Of a DNA stretch of 64,000 bases, positions 1 through 11,679 are shown piece by piece. The notes beneath the pieces are model-generated. The model had not been told where the DNA came from. It was given only the letters and a program-made list of their open reading frames with translations, and searched no databases. Position 1 is the stretch's first letter; the number at the start of each line of letters is the position of its first letter. The DNA comes from Welwitschia mirabilis (lineage: Eukaryota; Gnetophyta; Gnetopsida; Welwitschiales). A program made the position numbers and the translations under genes. Where the stretch lies: NCBI GenBank assembly GCA_051453625.1, contig JBOZIK010000001.1, positions 285,256,065-285,320,064 of the forward strand. Direction: 5' to 3'.

Positions 1-1318
1 ACAGAGTACTGCTGATAGACTGGGGGTGAAAATTCCCCTTGAGACCAGAAGTTACAAAAAAAACTCAGATTTAATAAGAAGCAGATCTGGGGGGGAGGTT
101 TACAACCCTCTATAGAATGGAAACATGTTACTATGATTATGGTCAAGAAGGAATCTATCTAAAGCATTAAAGAGGACTTCCAATGCTTAATTAATCTCCT
201 TAAATTCTTCAGCGCCTGCTGGATTTTTGTCTGGATGTAGACATAGGACTTTCTTCCTATAGCTCAATTTCATGGCCTGTGGTAGGGCTTAATGAGAGAG
301 CTCTAATGTGATAAAGGGACATTTCTTCAGCTCCTAAATGATTGCCAGTAACACCTTCCATCTAGCTGCGTTCAGGTCAATGTCCTCCTGAGGTTGAGGT
401 CAGATTTTCACTGATGAAGAATTTGAGGTGGAGTTCTATGGAGAGCTAGGACCTAAGGCTAGAATAGGGGAGGGCTGAGCATGCCTATCTTACTCCTAAG
501 AGTTGGGTAATTGGTGATCCTGAGCTAGTTCCTAGGCCTAAAGAAGGGCTTCTCAGCTATCTTCTATTGGGCTAAGGATGAAGACGACTCCACTGAATGA
601 CTTGGGGATGAAATCGCCTCTCTCTTGCTTGGGCTACCATGTGCAACAGTTTCCCTTAGAATAGGGTTCCTTTTAGAAGAGGTTCTTCTTTTAGGGGTTC
701 TCCTAGGGAAAGTCTGATGAGGATGATAATGGGAGGAAGGGGGAAGGGCTTCTCTTGTTCTAATTTCTTATGCTACTCTCCAAACGGCTAAGACTAACCC
801 TAAATACCTTGAGAAATCCTTCTGTTTAAGAACTTGGATGAAAACAAAGGGTAGATTTATCTAATGTTCTAAGTTAAGATATTTAAGAAAAGAAAAATAA
901 ATATCTGAAAGTTTGGAGTAATTTCCCAATTGGATAAAGTAATGGTCCACATGCACCTAGTCCCCAAGGGGGCGGTAGTGTCTTTCTACTAATGTACCCA
1001 CTAGAAAGTTTAGAAACCCCACCAGGGAAGAAGTGAAGTGTTTCGCATTATCCTCTACTTCCAAATAGAATCCGATCACCTTCTACAAGGATCTATAGTA
1101 GTCTAAAGAGGGAGTCTTTAGTGATTTCAATTAGGATTCTTCAGAATGTAGTGCATCTCCTCTTTAACATCTGTAAAAGGGATGATATTAACCTCCTAGT
1201 TTTCTCTAAGCTTATGTAAGAGGAGTCCCCATCTGGCCACCTTTACTTTCTTCCATAGAGTAGGGCATCCTTTGAAGATGCCTAGGTCAGAAGGCTCAAT
1301 TGTTGGTATGGCTCTCAT
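1..1318 (-). pseudogene. Degenerate ORF of unknown identity with J-domain-like C-terminal segment
   Basis: On the minus strand a frame starts with ATG at 1318 and reads through about 430 codons to the window edge if in-frame stops and at least two frameshifts (near 1100 and 560) are bridged. The first 40 codons are open (start MRAIPTIEPSDLGIFKG). The middle is hydrophobic/aromatic (for example RYLGLVLAVWRVA, near 800), followed by a basic patch (RRTPKRRTSSKRN, near 680) and a Pro/Ser-rich linker (650-420). Near 180-270 it reads SYRKKVLCLHPDKNPAGAEE, matching a J domain around the HPD motif that stimulates Hsp70. About fourteen in-frame stops are TAA/TAG and two are TGA. G+C content is clearly higher than in the rest of the window. 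A DnaJ-type or auxilin-type fragment, or a retroelement protein with a captured J domain, are both possible. I do not recognise the N-terminal two thirds. Confidence 0.45.
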
Positions 1319-1403
1319 TGTAAATTTGATTTGGAAGTAAAGGTGAATGATTATCCTTGCTGTATTTATAGGAAAGGATAGGGAGCGTTATTCGAAAAAT
1401 TAT

Positions 1404-1509
1404 ATCTTATTTGATAAGGAACTTAAATAAAGTTAATTATTTATTTGACAAAAAGATTTATATACTTATTATTCAAGTAAATAAAGTTTACAAAATATGG
1501 GATATGATA
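1404..1509 (-). repeat. Truncated 3' LTR remnant of the chromovirus
   Basis: On the minus strand this segment starts directly after the polypurine tract at 1510-1520 and begins TATCATATCCC, a decayed form of an LTR start (TG...). It is cut off after about 105 bases, near 1404, where G+C-richer sequence begins. A clearly similar copy (roughly 88% by eye) lies at 24489-24598 in the same orientation, which supports its being one end of a repeat. Confidence 0.55.
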
Positions 1510-1520
1510 TTCTTCCCCAC
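1510..1520 (-). other. Polypurine tract of the chromovirus
   Basis: The minus strand reads AAGTGGGGAAGA here, a purine run placed between the end of the chromodomain frame and the LTR start. This is where plus-strand DNA synthesis would be primed during reverse transcription. Confidence 0.55.
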
Positions 1521-1574
1521 TTAGACTGATTCATGCTTTAGAATCAAGATATATAAAAAGCTTGAGAACACCTA

Positions 1575-1812
1575 ACTACATATTATAAAGTTAAAAAGAA
1601 ATTTTGATATTTATTTTTTCTTGTTTCTTCTAGCTCCAAGTAGCTTCATTAAGACTATGATTATTCTATTTTATCTTTACTTGATGGATCTCATTATTTT
1701 ATAAATTAATTATTCATTAGTCCAACATTACTTCTGACTTTTCTATAGTTGCAAGAACTAGTTTCACCTGAATATGAAACTAATTTAACACATGAGAAGG
1801 ATCTGTAATATG
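1575..1812 (-). pseudogene. Chromodomain remnant behind the integrase
   Basis: The frame continues from the integrase end (FHVSMLRK) into ITDPSHVLN followed by TAG, and later NNHSLNEATWS. These match the chromovirus tail, in which a conserved DPSHVL(N) segment and a (E)EATWE core mark the chromodomain that tethers the integrase to chromatin. Stops stand where Trp is expected after HVLN and shortly before NNHS. The frame is not shifted relative to the integrase, so decay here is by substitution. No function is expected. Confidence 0.7.
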
Positions 1813-2850
1813 CTTTCTCAGCATACTTACATGGAAAAAATCATGCATTTGCAATAATTGAGGGGGCGGAGCAAGTTTGTATGTAACAGGTCCAATTATT
1901 TCTAATATTTCAAATGATCTAATGAATCAAGGAGCTATTTTGGATATCTTAACTCTTGTCTACTGATTTCATTGGGATAGTTTAAGAAATACATGATCAC
2001 CTATTTTAAACTTAAGATTTCTTTTTCGATAGTCTGCATACATCTTTTGTCTATTTGCTACTTATTTAAGTCTATTTTTAATAATCATCATTTTACTTTT
2101 CATTTCTTGTAATATTTCTAATTCTATCATTAATCTTTCTTCATGTTCTGTCCATGAAGTAGATGCTCTGCGATTCCTCCCATATAAGTCTTTAAATAGA
2201 GTCATTTGAATTAAACTCTAATAACTATTATTATATGAAAATTCTACTAATGATAAGTACTCTTTTCAATACTTAGGATTATCTAAAATACATGCTCTAA
2301 GAAGATCTTCTAAAATTTGATTAGCTCTTTTTGCTAGATCATCTGTTTAAGGGTGAAATACAATGCTCATATTTAACTTGTTTCCTAAACCCATTTTTAA
2401 TTCTTACTAAAACCTAAAAGTAAATTTTGGATCTCTATTAGAGATAATTAGTAAAGGTACATCATGCAATCGAATAACATTTTAAATATACACTTTAGCT
2501 ATATTAGTGACATTACAAGTAGATTTTACTGGAATGAAATATGCTAATTTAGTTGCTCTATCAATTATTATCATAATAAAGTCATCACCTCTTTAATTTT
2601 TTGGAAGTTCTATAATAAAGTCCATGCAAATTACATTTCATTTATATTTTAGAATATCATGAGGATAAGGTAATCCTACTAGATTTCTATGTTTAGCTCT
2701 AGCTTATTGACAATTAAAATACCTTAATAGTAATTATACTATATCCTTTTTCATTCCTAGTTATCAAAATTTTTGTTTCATATTTTGATACATTTTAGTT
2801 CCTCTAAGATGACCTATTATAGGTAGCTCATGAAGTTCAAACATTATCTT
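1813..2850 (-). pseudogene. Integrase remnant (chromovirus pol)
   Basis: The zinc-binding part is seen near 2810-2690 (HLRGTKMYQNMKQKF, two stops at the usual WW, then LGMKKDI and FNCQ). The core starts near 2625 with MDFIIELPKN and holds IIIDRATKLAYFIPVKS. The second catalytic Asp is Asn (ISNRDPKF instead of SDRDPKF) and the catalytic Glu is Lys (KRANQ instead of ERTNQ); both changes are G to A. Stops occur at expected Gln (after PKN, in YI*NV, HP*TD, NNSY*SL) and Trp positions (RF*, KY*KEY). The C-terminal part keeps YADYRKRNLKFKIGDHVFLK and FEILEIIGPVTYKLAPP. The reading frame is otherwise continuous. It would have inserted element DNA into chromosomes. Confidence 0.85.
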
Positions 2851-3015
2851 ATGTCTAATTTCATCTACATTAGAAATCATAAAACTTCTGTTGAATTTGA
2901 TAATGCTATCTGAATCAATACTAAAATTCTCTAAGTCTATTGAATTTTCTAACTGGATCTTTAGGTTTCAACAATTTTCATCCTTTTCTTGTCCCTCTAA
3001 TATAATTATAGGAAT

Positions 3016-3400
3016 TTAGCTTTGAATTTTTATGATTACTTTAAGATAACCTCCTCTACTAAGAGCATCTGCAACATTATTTTTGTTTCCTTTATGGTAT
3101 AAAATTTCTAGATCAAAATCACATAAAATTTCAATCCATCTTATTTGCCTAAAGTTTAAATTTAGTTGAGTAAAAATGAAAACTTTACACCATAGAGATA
3201 TTGTTTCCATAATTTTAAAGTAAAAATTATTATAGCTAATTCAAGATCATGAATAGGATGATTTCTATCATGAGTTTTAAGTTGTCTTGATTCATAAGTT
3301 ATTATTTTTTAATCTTGGTCAAGCACTATTTTAAGACCTTCTCCAAATGCATCGGTATAAATTGAAAAGGTCTTTGAATCTTCTGGTATTGCTAAAACTA
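3016..3400 (-). pseudogene. RNase H remnant (chromovirus pol)
   Basis: The minus strand reads FSIYTDAFGEGLKIVL, then after one stop ITYESRQLKTHDRNHPIHDL and ELAIIIFTLKLWKQYLYG, matching the Ty3 RNase H, including the first catalytic Asp in YTDA. A frameshift with a small deletion near 3180 joins YLYGVKF to IFTQLNLNFRQIRW. The end, FDLEILYHKGNKNNVADALS, is the hallmark tail that precedes the integrase. A 64-codon open stretch (3210-3016) covers this end. RNase H removes the RNA template during reverse transcription. Confidence 0.88.
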
Positions 3401-3591
3401 GAGTACTAGTTAAGCATTCTTTAAGATGATTAAATAATTATTAACATTTTTCCATTCATTGGAATTCTTTTATTTTTCTTTATAAAACTTATTAATAAAG
3501 AAGCTATCTTAGAGAAGTTGAAGATGAATCATTGATAGTATTCCAGAAGAGTAAGAAATCTTCTAACTTTAGTAATATTTGTAGGTATTGG

Positions 3592-4265
3592 CTAATTCAT
3601 GATTGTTCTAGATTTATCTTGGTCCATTGAAATACCTTTCTTAGATATCACATGGCCTAGAAATTGAATGGATTCCTTCCAAAAAGAGCATTTTTCTGTG
3701 TTGGCATATATTTGGTGATTCTGTAACATTTGTAATACTATTATCAAGTGTTTGTTATGTTCTTCATAACTCTTGAAATAAATGAGGATGTCAACAATAA
3801 ATACTATTATAAAGGAATGAAGATGTGATTGAAAGATGTAATTCATAAGACTTATAAATATTGTAGGACCATTTGTTAAACTAAAACACATGACAATGAA
3901 CTCATAATATTTATAGTAGGCTCTAAATGCTATTTTATGAATATCTTATTTCTTAATTCGAACTTGATGATATCCAAATTTTAGATCAACTTTTGAGAAT
4001 ACTTAAGCTTCCTTGAGTTGATCAAAAAGCTCATCTATCCTTGGTAGTGAATACTTGTTCTTGATAGTAACCTTATTTAGCTCTCTATAATGAATGCATA
4101 ATCTTAGTGTTCCATACTTCTTTTTTATAAATAATATATGTGCTCTTCATGATGATACACTAGGATGAAATAAGCCTTTTTATAAGAGTTCTTCAAGCTA
4201 AATTTTTAATTATTTCATTTTTGTAGTGCCTTATGAATTAGTTGGGTTCCTGGGATCAATTCAAT
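3592..4265 (-). pseudogene. Reverse transcriptase remnant (chromovirus pol)
   Basis: The frame starts near IELIPGTQLIHKAL (usually VPGTAPISKAPYRM), then [61 protein letters not shown] and, from 3891, MCFSLTNGPTIFISLMN. The catalytic box reads FIVDIL instead of FIDDIL, so one of the two catalytic Asp is Val. LGHVISKKGISMDQDK closes the domain. The first catalytic Asp (SKVDLK) is kept. Several stops and frame changes interrupt 4265-3900, while 3891-3592 is open for 99 codons. It lies just upstream of RNase H, as expected for Ty3/gypsy pol. Confidence 0.88.
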
Positions 4266-4539
4266 GGAAAACTCAACTTTTTAAAGTGGTGGCATATGTG
4301 GTAATTCTATTGTAAATACATCAAGATATTCTTAGAACATTAGTATATTCTTTATAAGGATTCCTCCTTTCTTTAAGCTACTTGATTTTAGATATAGCAT
4401 ATAAAATAGTGATTTCCTCTTAATTTTTCTTTTTATATGCTTTAAATTAATTAAATTCTCTACTATTGATTTGTAATAACCTAGAAAAATTAGTCTTTAC
4501 TCATGATTCATCATTTCTATTTGATACTTTTTACAATTT

Positions 4540-4870
4540 ATAACTACTCTACTCTGCATTAAACAATTCATATCCAAAACAATGTTAAATTTTCCTAAGT
4601 CAATAATAATTAGTTATATCTAAAAATCTCTCCAACTTACAGATAAAGTGTAGTTTTGGACTTGTTACTTAACCTTAGACATAGATCTCTTTGCTAACTC
4701 TATGCATACTTAATTGAAGTATAACATAAATTTTCTTTTATAGTAATTCTAGGAGATATAAAGTCATATGTTTTTCATAATAAAGTAAAATAATTATTTC
4801 TTTATTATTAAGTAAAGCCTTACCTTCTATGATAGAGCTTTGAAATTGCATCTCTTGATTATCTACTGCT
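4540..4870 (-). pseudogene. Aspartic protease remnant (chromovirus pol)
   Basis: The minus strand reads LGKFNIVLDMNCLMQSRVVI and then NCKKYQIEM near 4610-4510, matching the C-terminal part of the Ty3 protease region (FDVILGMDWL followed by an Asp/Asn-Cys turn). The Trp of GMDWL is Cys here. The N-terminal catalytic DSGA box could not be read with certainty. The domain lies between gag and RT, as expected. Confidence 0.5.
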
Positions 4871-5339
4871 ATTCAAAGTTGTCTTATTATTTGAGGAATA
4901 CTTTTTGATCCTTGAGGTTTTTTTGGTTGTTGTATAGAAAGGTCTTTATTATGTAATGGATATTCTGTTATATTATGATTTTCCTTACAATAGCAGTAGT
5001 GATATCCATTGTACTAGTTTTAGTACTAATACTAACTAGGAGTTTGTTGTGAGTTGGATCTCTAAGATTGATTACTTGCATAACTTTAACTAGAAACATT
5101 TCAGTTTCTTTTGAATAGATCTACTTTGATTAATTAAAATTCCTATTTCTAATATTACTATTACTAACATTATTTTAATTGAGATGCTAATTATTATTTT
5201 GATAAGACATTTGTAATCTATTTCTCTTAAAGATAGGTCCCCATGGATGAATTCTTTTCTTAATTTCTTATTATCTCTATGAGTTTTGTTCTACTATCTT
5301 TACCTTTTATATAGCCTTTGCTAGGTTCTTAGGCTAAAA

Positions 5340-5790
5340 CATGGAAACTTTGGTAGCAATAGCATGGACAAGATTATTAATAAATATTTTCTTTATCTAT
5401 TCTCATCTACATGCATATGTGATAAATCTCTTAATAACTCTACAAATTTACACTCATGAGATGCTATGGTCACATTATAGACTTGTCTTAAACTATAGAA
5501 TTCTATAATCTTCTAGCAAATATAGAACTTGGTGATGTACCTCTCTGTAAATATATTCTTAAATTCCCTTAATAAAAGTTTTAGATCCCTTAACTTAGTC
5601 ATTTATATTTTCTATCATAAATTAGCTTCTTCTTGTAAAATAGCTAAGAAAAAAATTTCATATTCATCACATTCTAGGGTACCTATAACTTTTTTAATAT
5701 CACTGAGCTATGCTTCTACTTTGGAAGGATCTGAACCTCCTACAAACTTTGGTAGATTTAGCTTACTAAACATTTGAATTAATTTTCTCT
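5340..5790 (-). pseudogene. Gag (retrotransposon capsid) remnant of the chromovirus
   Basis: Reading the minus strand from about 5770 gives NLPKFVGGSDPSKVEA, a stop, LSDIKKVIGTLECDEYE, LQEEANL, two stops, KLRDLKLLLREFKNIFTERY, and FYSLRQVYNVTIASHECKF. This matches the plant Ty3 capsid pattern (PPKFxGGSDP, EAWLSDIE, EADHWWR, FLELRQGDMSVAEY). Three stops fall exactly on expected Trp positions. A degenerate Cys/His knuckle region follows near 5030-4960 (HYCYCKENHN). The plus-strand open frame at 5529-5777 is the antisense of this domain, not a gene. Confidence 0.75.
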
Positions 5791-6987
5791 AACCACTTTC
5801 TTAGGTTAATTGATACCATTGTTTAGTTGTAGGTTTTGACCTTGATTTACTATTTGTGATAAGAACTACATGAAGATATTTGTTAATGCTTCTAGAGTAA
5901 GGTTAAATGAGGGTTGTTTTTCACCATTATATTGCTGATTCTTTTGTAAATTCTCTTGATTTTTATTACTTGGTGCAACTATCCTAGCTTCAAGCTTGAA
6001 CTGATAACAATGAGACATCTAAAAGAAGGAGAAATTTTTATGAGATTATATTTGAAAACAGGATAGATGTTATTAAAGGTTAAACTTATAAATACTTTTA
6101 TTATCTTAGGAAGGACATGATTATCATTATGATGTGATGAGTTTTTATTTATACCTTAAAGTACATAATCAAGTTTATCCCCTTTCTTTATTTTCAATAG
6201 ATAAGATTTACAAGTTATGAATATGGATTTTCACTATAACGTTATGTGACCATATAGTTTAAGATGAATAACTTGGTTCAATATTTACTTACTTTTAAGG
6301 ATTTCTAATTATAAGGTATTATTTATGTATTTATATATATTATTTTTTTAAAAGATTAAGCTTTTTAAAAAACCATATAAGATCATTGTCCTAAATTACT
6401 AAGATAATTGAAATTCTTCTAAGTGATTATCCTTTGTAGCTATAAGCTAATAGAGTTTCTAATGACTTGAATTCATCATTCTTTTTAGTTTGTTTAGGGA
6501 TTTAAAATTATCATATATATGATTAACATGATGATCATCTATGGGTTAGGATGATAGTTAATGTTATAAATACTTTGAAGCTATCACAATTATTATTAAC
6601 TTCTTAGATTATTATGGTGATAAGATTATAATTAGTGTAATCTTTATATTTATTGGAATTAATATAAATGCAACTTGGTATATATTTAGATAGTAGGAAA
6701 ATTATAGGTATAATAGAAATTATGAGTATTAGAAGATATGATTAAATCCATGCTTATCTAGGAGTTAAATTTATCTTGGAATCTAATATTATTAAGGATA
6801 TAATTGATTTTACTCATAGTTTAAGATTATTAGAGATATAACCAACTTTATAGCTATTAAAAATTAAATTTATTATAGTTACCACTAACGTTATAATTAT
6901 TAAGGAGAAAGGTTGTTAAAAATGTAATTAGATTTATGTTCTTATAAATTTATAAGTGCTTAACATAAGTATTATTAAGTTAACCTA

Positions 6988-7001
6988 GAGCTTTGATACC
7001 A
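6988..7001 (-). other. Primer binding site, initiator Met tRNA type
   Basis: The minus strand reads TGGTATCAAAGCTC, which differs from the common plant site TGGTATCAGAGC by one G-to-A change. It lies at the upstream end of the chromovirus interior, a few bases from the presumed LTR end at 7005. Confidence 0.75.
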
Positions 7002-7004
7002 ATT

Positions 7005-9666
7005 TGTAAAACCTCTTTACTCTTATACTAATTAAGCACTTTTTACCCCTCTTCATTTCTTCTTTAATATTTTTACCTAATAGACACAATGGAACTTAGG
7101 ACCAAATTATCCTTAATGCTTTATTAGAATTTCTATATTCTAAGAAATATAAATTATATTAATATTATATATTTACCTATAATTAATTTCTAGGTTATAT
7201 TTTTTTTACAAATAATAGTGATGTTATAAGTTTGTGTTATCCATTTATTTCTAATTTTTCTTTACATGAAATATATCCTGTGTATAGTTGAGGAGATGTA
7301 AACTTGTTGTCAACATATATAGATAAATTTTAAGGATAATACCTAACCAATACAATAAGAGGTTACAACTCTAATTAAGGGCATTCCAACTCGATGTCTG
7401 GCCATCCTCTGGATGTGAGTTATTTCTACTTCAGGTTTTAAACTATACAAACATGTCTGGGCTCAACTCTATAAACTTTTACTTTACCTTGATATACTTC
7501 AAATATAGGTAATAAGTAGTACGTGAGGTGTATGCATGCTTACAAATAACCCCTACTTCCTTGAAACATCTTTGGATGGTGCAACAAGATCCATCGATAT
7601 CAAGGGTTTGAGATATTAAGTTGAAGTAAGTTCATACATGGATAGAATAAGAGACTGGTAATTAAATCCACTTCCAGAAGGGTATTATAAAAAAATGCAA
7701 TGCAATCCACCTTGGTAATGAAATCCAAGTGTAGGTAAGAACATTATTAAAATAATCTTTATTTAGTCCTATTCGATGAATATATCATACAAATACATGC
7801 AAATAATTCTAGATAATGAGGATATTTAATGAATTATTTACCTAGTTGTAATAATTCTAATCATCACTCGGTACATTTTATAGAAACAACCATAAAAAAA
7901 AAGCAAGCATACAAGAACATTTTTTGTAAGATTATAATAATAAAAATATAGATAAAGGAAATATTCTTTTCTTTTCTATATAAATGAAGGAAATATTCTT
8001 CTCTTTCTCTTTTACTAATAATAAAAATATAAAATAATGTACTTAAATAAACTAAATATACTTAAAGCTATGCCAATCCTAGAGACATTCTTCCATGCTC
8101 ATAGACAATCTCTATGGATTGATGCAAAGAAGATAAACAAAAGAAAGTATAGCTCAAGCATAATTGTTAAGATATAAGTATTTATCCAATATTTCCTATC
8201 AATATATTATAAGTTAATGAAAATAAGCAATAAGCTATAGACTACTTATGTTACTCAAACTACTAAGGTGAAAACTCTTACAAGTATGCACATTTAAAGT
8301 AAGCTAAAAAAAAATGATGAAAGAGGTATTTCTACAAATAAATACCACTTATGATTCATTCAAATTAAATATGCTAATAAAAACATATTTTATATACTTA
8401 TTTTTCCTATAAAATTTTGTGTAATAATTTTTCTATAATCTTTAACATTAATTATAACATGCTTGGGCTCTAACGAGATATGATAGTTAAAAAGTAATAA
8501 TTAATTACTTATGAAGTCAAAAATAAATTACAGTAGTTTTTTAGCAACTAGACACCTAATAGATTTATCAAAACCTAACTTAAATCATCTTGGAATTATA
8601 AAAGTACTATTTATATAATTATCCTTTAAGGATAAAAACTACCAAATTTTCTAAAATTACAGCCTTATTGCACTACATTAAAATGATCATAAATTTTAAA
8701 ATACTTTGAATTTTTAAATGTTTCAAATTGTTTTGAAAAAATTATTTAATTTCCTATAACTCAAAGTGCTTAGGTTTTTAAATATATTGATAGATAGGTA
8801 CAAAAACGTAAATTACCTTCTTACTATTTTCTGCATTTATGTTCTAAAACATTTTAATAAATAATTTTTTAAAAATAATTAACCATCAGAAAAATTATTA
8901 TTTTTCATTTTAAAATTAATAGTACATCTTTAGAGTTAGATAAAAATTTTTACTAATTTATACCTACTAATTAACGGTATATAATATTGTCTTATGCCTC
9001 TATTCTAGAAATTTAATTTTCACTATAATAAAGATATGATAAAGTTTTGCAACTAGTTAAACAATAACTTAGATCATTAAAATAATGGATATACTAATTA
9101 ATTAGTTACAAAAAGGAAAATAAATTGTAAAAATAAAAATCATTTTAGAAAGAAAAGTAAAATCAATTCAAAAAAAAATGTTTACCATGAGCCTTAGAAT
9201 TTTCCATGAAAGAGTGCTAGCCTAAAGAGATTTTTGAGGACCAGACTTTGCCCCTAATAAGGGGTCATAATGCATAATATATAGAAAAAATATAATACTA
9301 AAATAAACATGGGTACCTAAATTTTTATTTTTTTTTTTATTCTTTTATAATAAACCCCCTAGTCACTTAGTCATAAGAATCCATTAGTAATCCTCCATTA
9401 CCAAGCATTAAAGATCCCTCATATCTCACTATAATGCCTTAGTGGGAGTTAATGACAGGGAATAATGTTTTATAAAATAATTACATAAAAGCCATAAACG
9501 ATTTCATAATAAAATATCGCATCATTCTAATAGAAAAAGAAATCATATGGACAATAATAGTAAAGAGCTTATGTGGGAAGATTAATAATGAAGATCCAAG
9601 CTCAAGAATTCCTTAGCTCTAGGCTTCCAAGCTCCAAACTTCAAAGTAAGAGAATGAAAGTGATAA
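7005..9666. other. Presumed 5' LTR start and unclassified A+T-rich sequence
   Basis: The 5' LTR of the chromovirus should begin at 7005 (TG next to the primer site) and run upward. Its far end was not found: no copy of the 1404-1509 LTR end is visible in 7500-9600. The part 7380-7700 is somewhat richer in G+C. No coding signature is visible on either strand. Confidence 0.4.

Positions 9667-9668
<2 letters not shown>

Positions 9669-9700
<32 letters not shown>
9669..9700. repeat. (GA)n microsatellite
   Basis: A run of AG dinucleotides, interrupted once by AA. It lies just outside the truncated end of the Athila-family LTR. Confidence 0.95.
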
Positions 9701-9701
<1 letters not shown>

Positions 9702-9769
9702 TATGTGAAAAAAGAAAGTATCTCCTTTTATGAAATGTTTAAGTCCTTAGGCAAAACTTGTGAATAAGA

Positions 9770-10805
9770 ATATTTGCATAAAACACATACTAATATAGAT
9801 GGGAGTTAACCTAAATGTTGTAATGCATTGAAGGCACTAGGTTAGAAGTTAGAGAATTAATTTCACAAAGTATTTTTAATCTTTTTATTTCAGTAAATGA
9901 AAGTAAATAATAATGTAAGTATAATGCAATGACAAATAAAGGTACAATGCAATGAATGAAATGCAAGTGACATGAGTTTTATTTAGATTCTAATCCTCTT
10001 GTCACAAGAACTAGTTCTTTATCATTTAGATCAATTAGAAAGAGTTCTATTACTTGTTCCTAACCAACATAAACTATGAGAAATGACAATTCAAATATTG
10101 ATAATGCAAATATGGAATTGGAATAAAATAGTAATGCAAATCTAAACTAACAGAATCAACCTTGACAAAGGTTACTCTTATGATCTAAATTAGCTATAGA
10201 ACTATGACTAAATTATAATTAACTTAAATCATAAGGGATATTTACATAATAGTAGTGAAAAAATTAATTGAATTAATCATGAACTTTTACATCCACTTAC
10301 AACACGATTGTCATCTTGATTATCATGGAGATGACACTAGGAATGATGCCCCATAATAATAGACAAGTCATCAGCTTATGGCTTTGTAATCAACCTCATA
10401 ATTGGCTCCAAATCTATTGTCATCCCTCATGTCATGGGGATGATAATGGGGATGACATATCCTTAGAAAAGAGGGCTTATTGGCTCTAAGCTCTAGTTCA
10501 TGCCATTGTCAAAATAGGCTAGTATAGTGCTATTATATTGTCTATTGTGGGGATTATAGTGGGGATGACATTCTTCAAAAGCTCTCCATATAAAGAAAAT
10601 TAATCTTGTTCATCATTAATCTTCCTCCAAAACACTAAATAATAGAAAATGCCTGAAATGCTACTAAATATGCCAAGACTTATGTGTTTCCATGATCATC
10701 CTATCAATTCTCCATAATTGTTAGAATTACATCCAAACCTGTATAAATTTCCTATAAAATTACTCAAAATACACCATCAAATTTCTACAAATTGGCATTG
10801 TAACA
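9770..10805 (-). repeat. Athila-family LTR, copy a (3' LTR, one end truncated)
   Basis: This matches the LTRs at 44929-46039, 54229-55254 and 60719-61692 along most of its length. A shared block is the start ACACATACTAATATAGATGG and the later rRNA-unrelated words 'accttgacaaaggtt' and 'cctataaaat'. On the minus strand it starts with TGTTACAATGCC directly after the purine tract at 10806-10822. The low-coordinate end lacks the first 40 or so bases present in copies b and d. It carries several GTCATC/GATGAC palindromes. Confidence 0.75.
10419..10456. repeat. Palindromic GTCATCCC/GGGATGAC motif inside LTR copy a
   Basis: GTCATCCC at 10419-10426 pairs perfectly with GGGATGAC at 10449-10456 (8 bases), with a second, partial GGGGATGA in between. 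Similar palindromes lie near 10307-10345 and 10545-10575. See also 11478-11503. Confidence 0.75.
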
Positions 10806-10822
10806 TAGCCTCCTACTTTGCC
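10806..10822 (-). other. Polypurine tract of Athila-family element a
   Basis: The minus strand reads GGCAAAGTAGGAGGCTA immediately before the LTR start. Related tracts stand at the same place beside LTR copies b and c. Confidence 0.6.
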
Positions 10823-11679
10823 TTATTAGTCCTTAACAAACTGAGCGATCAACTATATTACGAGCCAATTTGACTAAGTTAAATAACAACTAGAAAATTT
10901 TAATTTTGAGTTTACTTTTTATTATATAGAAATAAACATGAAAAACCAATTAACTTATACAAATACTAACATATTCATAAGCCTCTTATGTAAACACATC
11001 GCAATATAACAAATGAATATCATACATATAAACACATCATAAAATATAACAATAATAGTTCAAAAAATGATAATATGTATGCATAATAGGGATATTGAAA
11101 CTAATGTATAAAACTAAGTAGTGATAACTCAAAATGATACATATAAGTTTATTAATATATTCTACAAGGGGTGAAGTACAAGAGTAATTATAACATTCTT
11201 TTCCTTATTTAAGATGTTTAGATGTTTTAAAACATAGCTGTAGAAAAACTTTGTGAGTGTGCTACTATGTTCTTGCTACATAAAGTTCATGAGATTTTAT
11301 TTAACATGAAATCATATTCAAATAACTCATCATATATAGGTATCATGAAGGCTAAAAAATAATGCTTCTAAATTAAAAATTTTTTCTCAATATTTCAGAA
11401 GAAGCTCAAAGAGGTATCTTGTCCCCTCTTTGGTGAAGCAAGATGTTCCAAATTACAATAGAACTAAAAAGATGATTGTCATCCTGTCTATCATGGGGAT
11501 GACAGACATGAGATGACACTAGTCAAATGAGAGGTTGAAAAGATAGAAAAAACTAGGAAAAGTCTTAAAGCAATCAAGCATTAAAAAAGCAGCAGAAAAT
11601 TAGGAAGAAGATAAAAAAAAGTAAATAATTATCCTGAAAAACATGACCATTGTAAAAGAGACAGATGAAATTATAATAA
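10823..11679. other. Untranslated interior of Athila-family element a
   Basis: No coding signature is visible. The first 60 bases resemble those following LTR copies b and c (for example near 46080 and 55300). A perfect palindromic motif lies at 11478-11503. Confidence 0.5.
11478..11503. repeat. Perfect 7-bp stem GTCATCC/GGATGAC
   Basis: GTCATCC (11478-11484) and GGATGAC (11497-11503) are exact reverse complements separated by 12 bases, followed by a further GATGAC at about 11512. The same arrangement recurs in LTRs and untranslated parts of the Athila-family elements across the window. Confidence 0.85.

Larger units (their letters stand above)
1404..7040 (-). mobile_element. Decayed Ty3/gypsy chromovirus (Tekay/Del-like)
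   Basis: Reading the minus strand from high to low coordinates gives, in order: primer site (7001-6988), gag (near 5790-5350), protease (near 4870-4540), RT (4265-3592), RNase H (3400-3016), integrase (2850-1813), chromodomain (1812-1575), polypurine tract and a cut 3' LTR. This is the Ty3/gypsy order, and a chromodomain behind the integrase defines chromoviruses. The protein signatures resemble the plant Tekay/Del group. Many stops, at least one frameshift and loss of catalytic residues show it is dead. The upper limit of the 5' LTR could not be fixed. Confidence 0.85.

Noticed and set aside
5529-5777. Plus-strand open frame of 82 codons
   Set aside because: It is the antisense of the chromovirus gag, which can be recognised on the minus strand.
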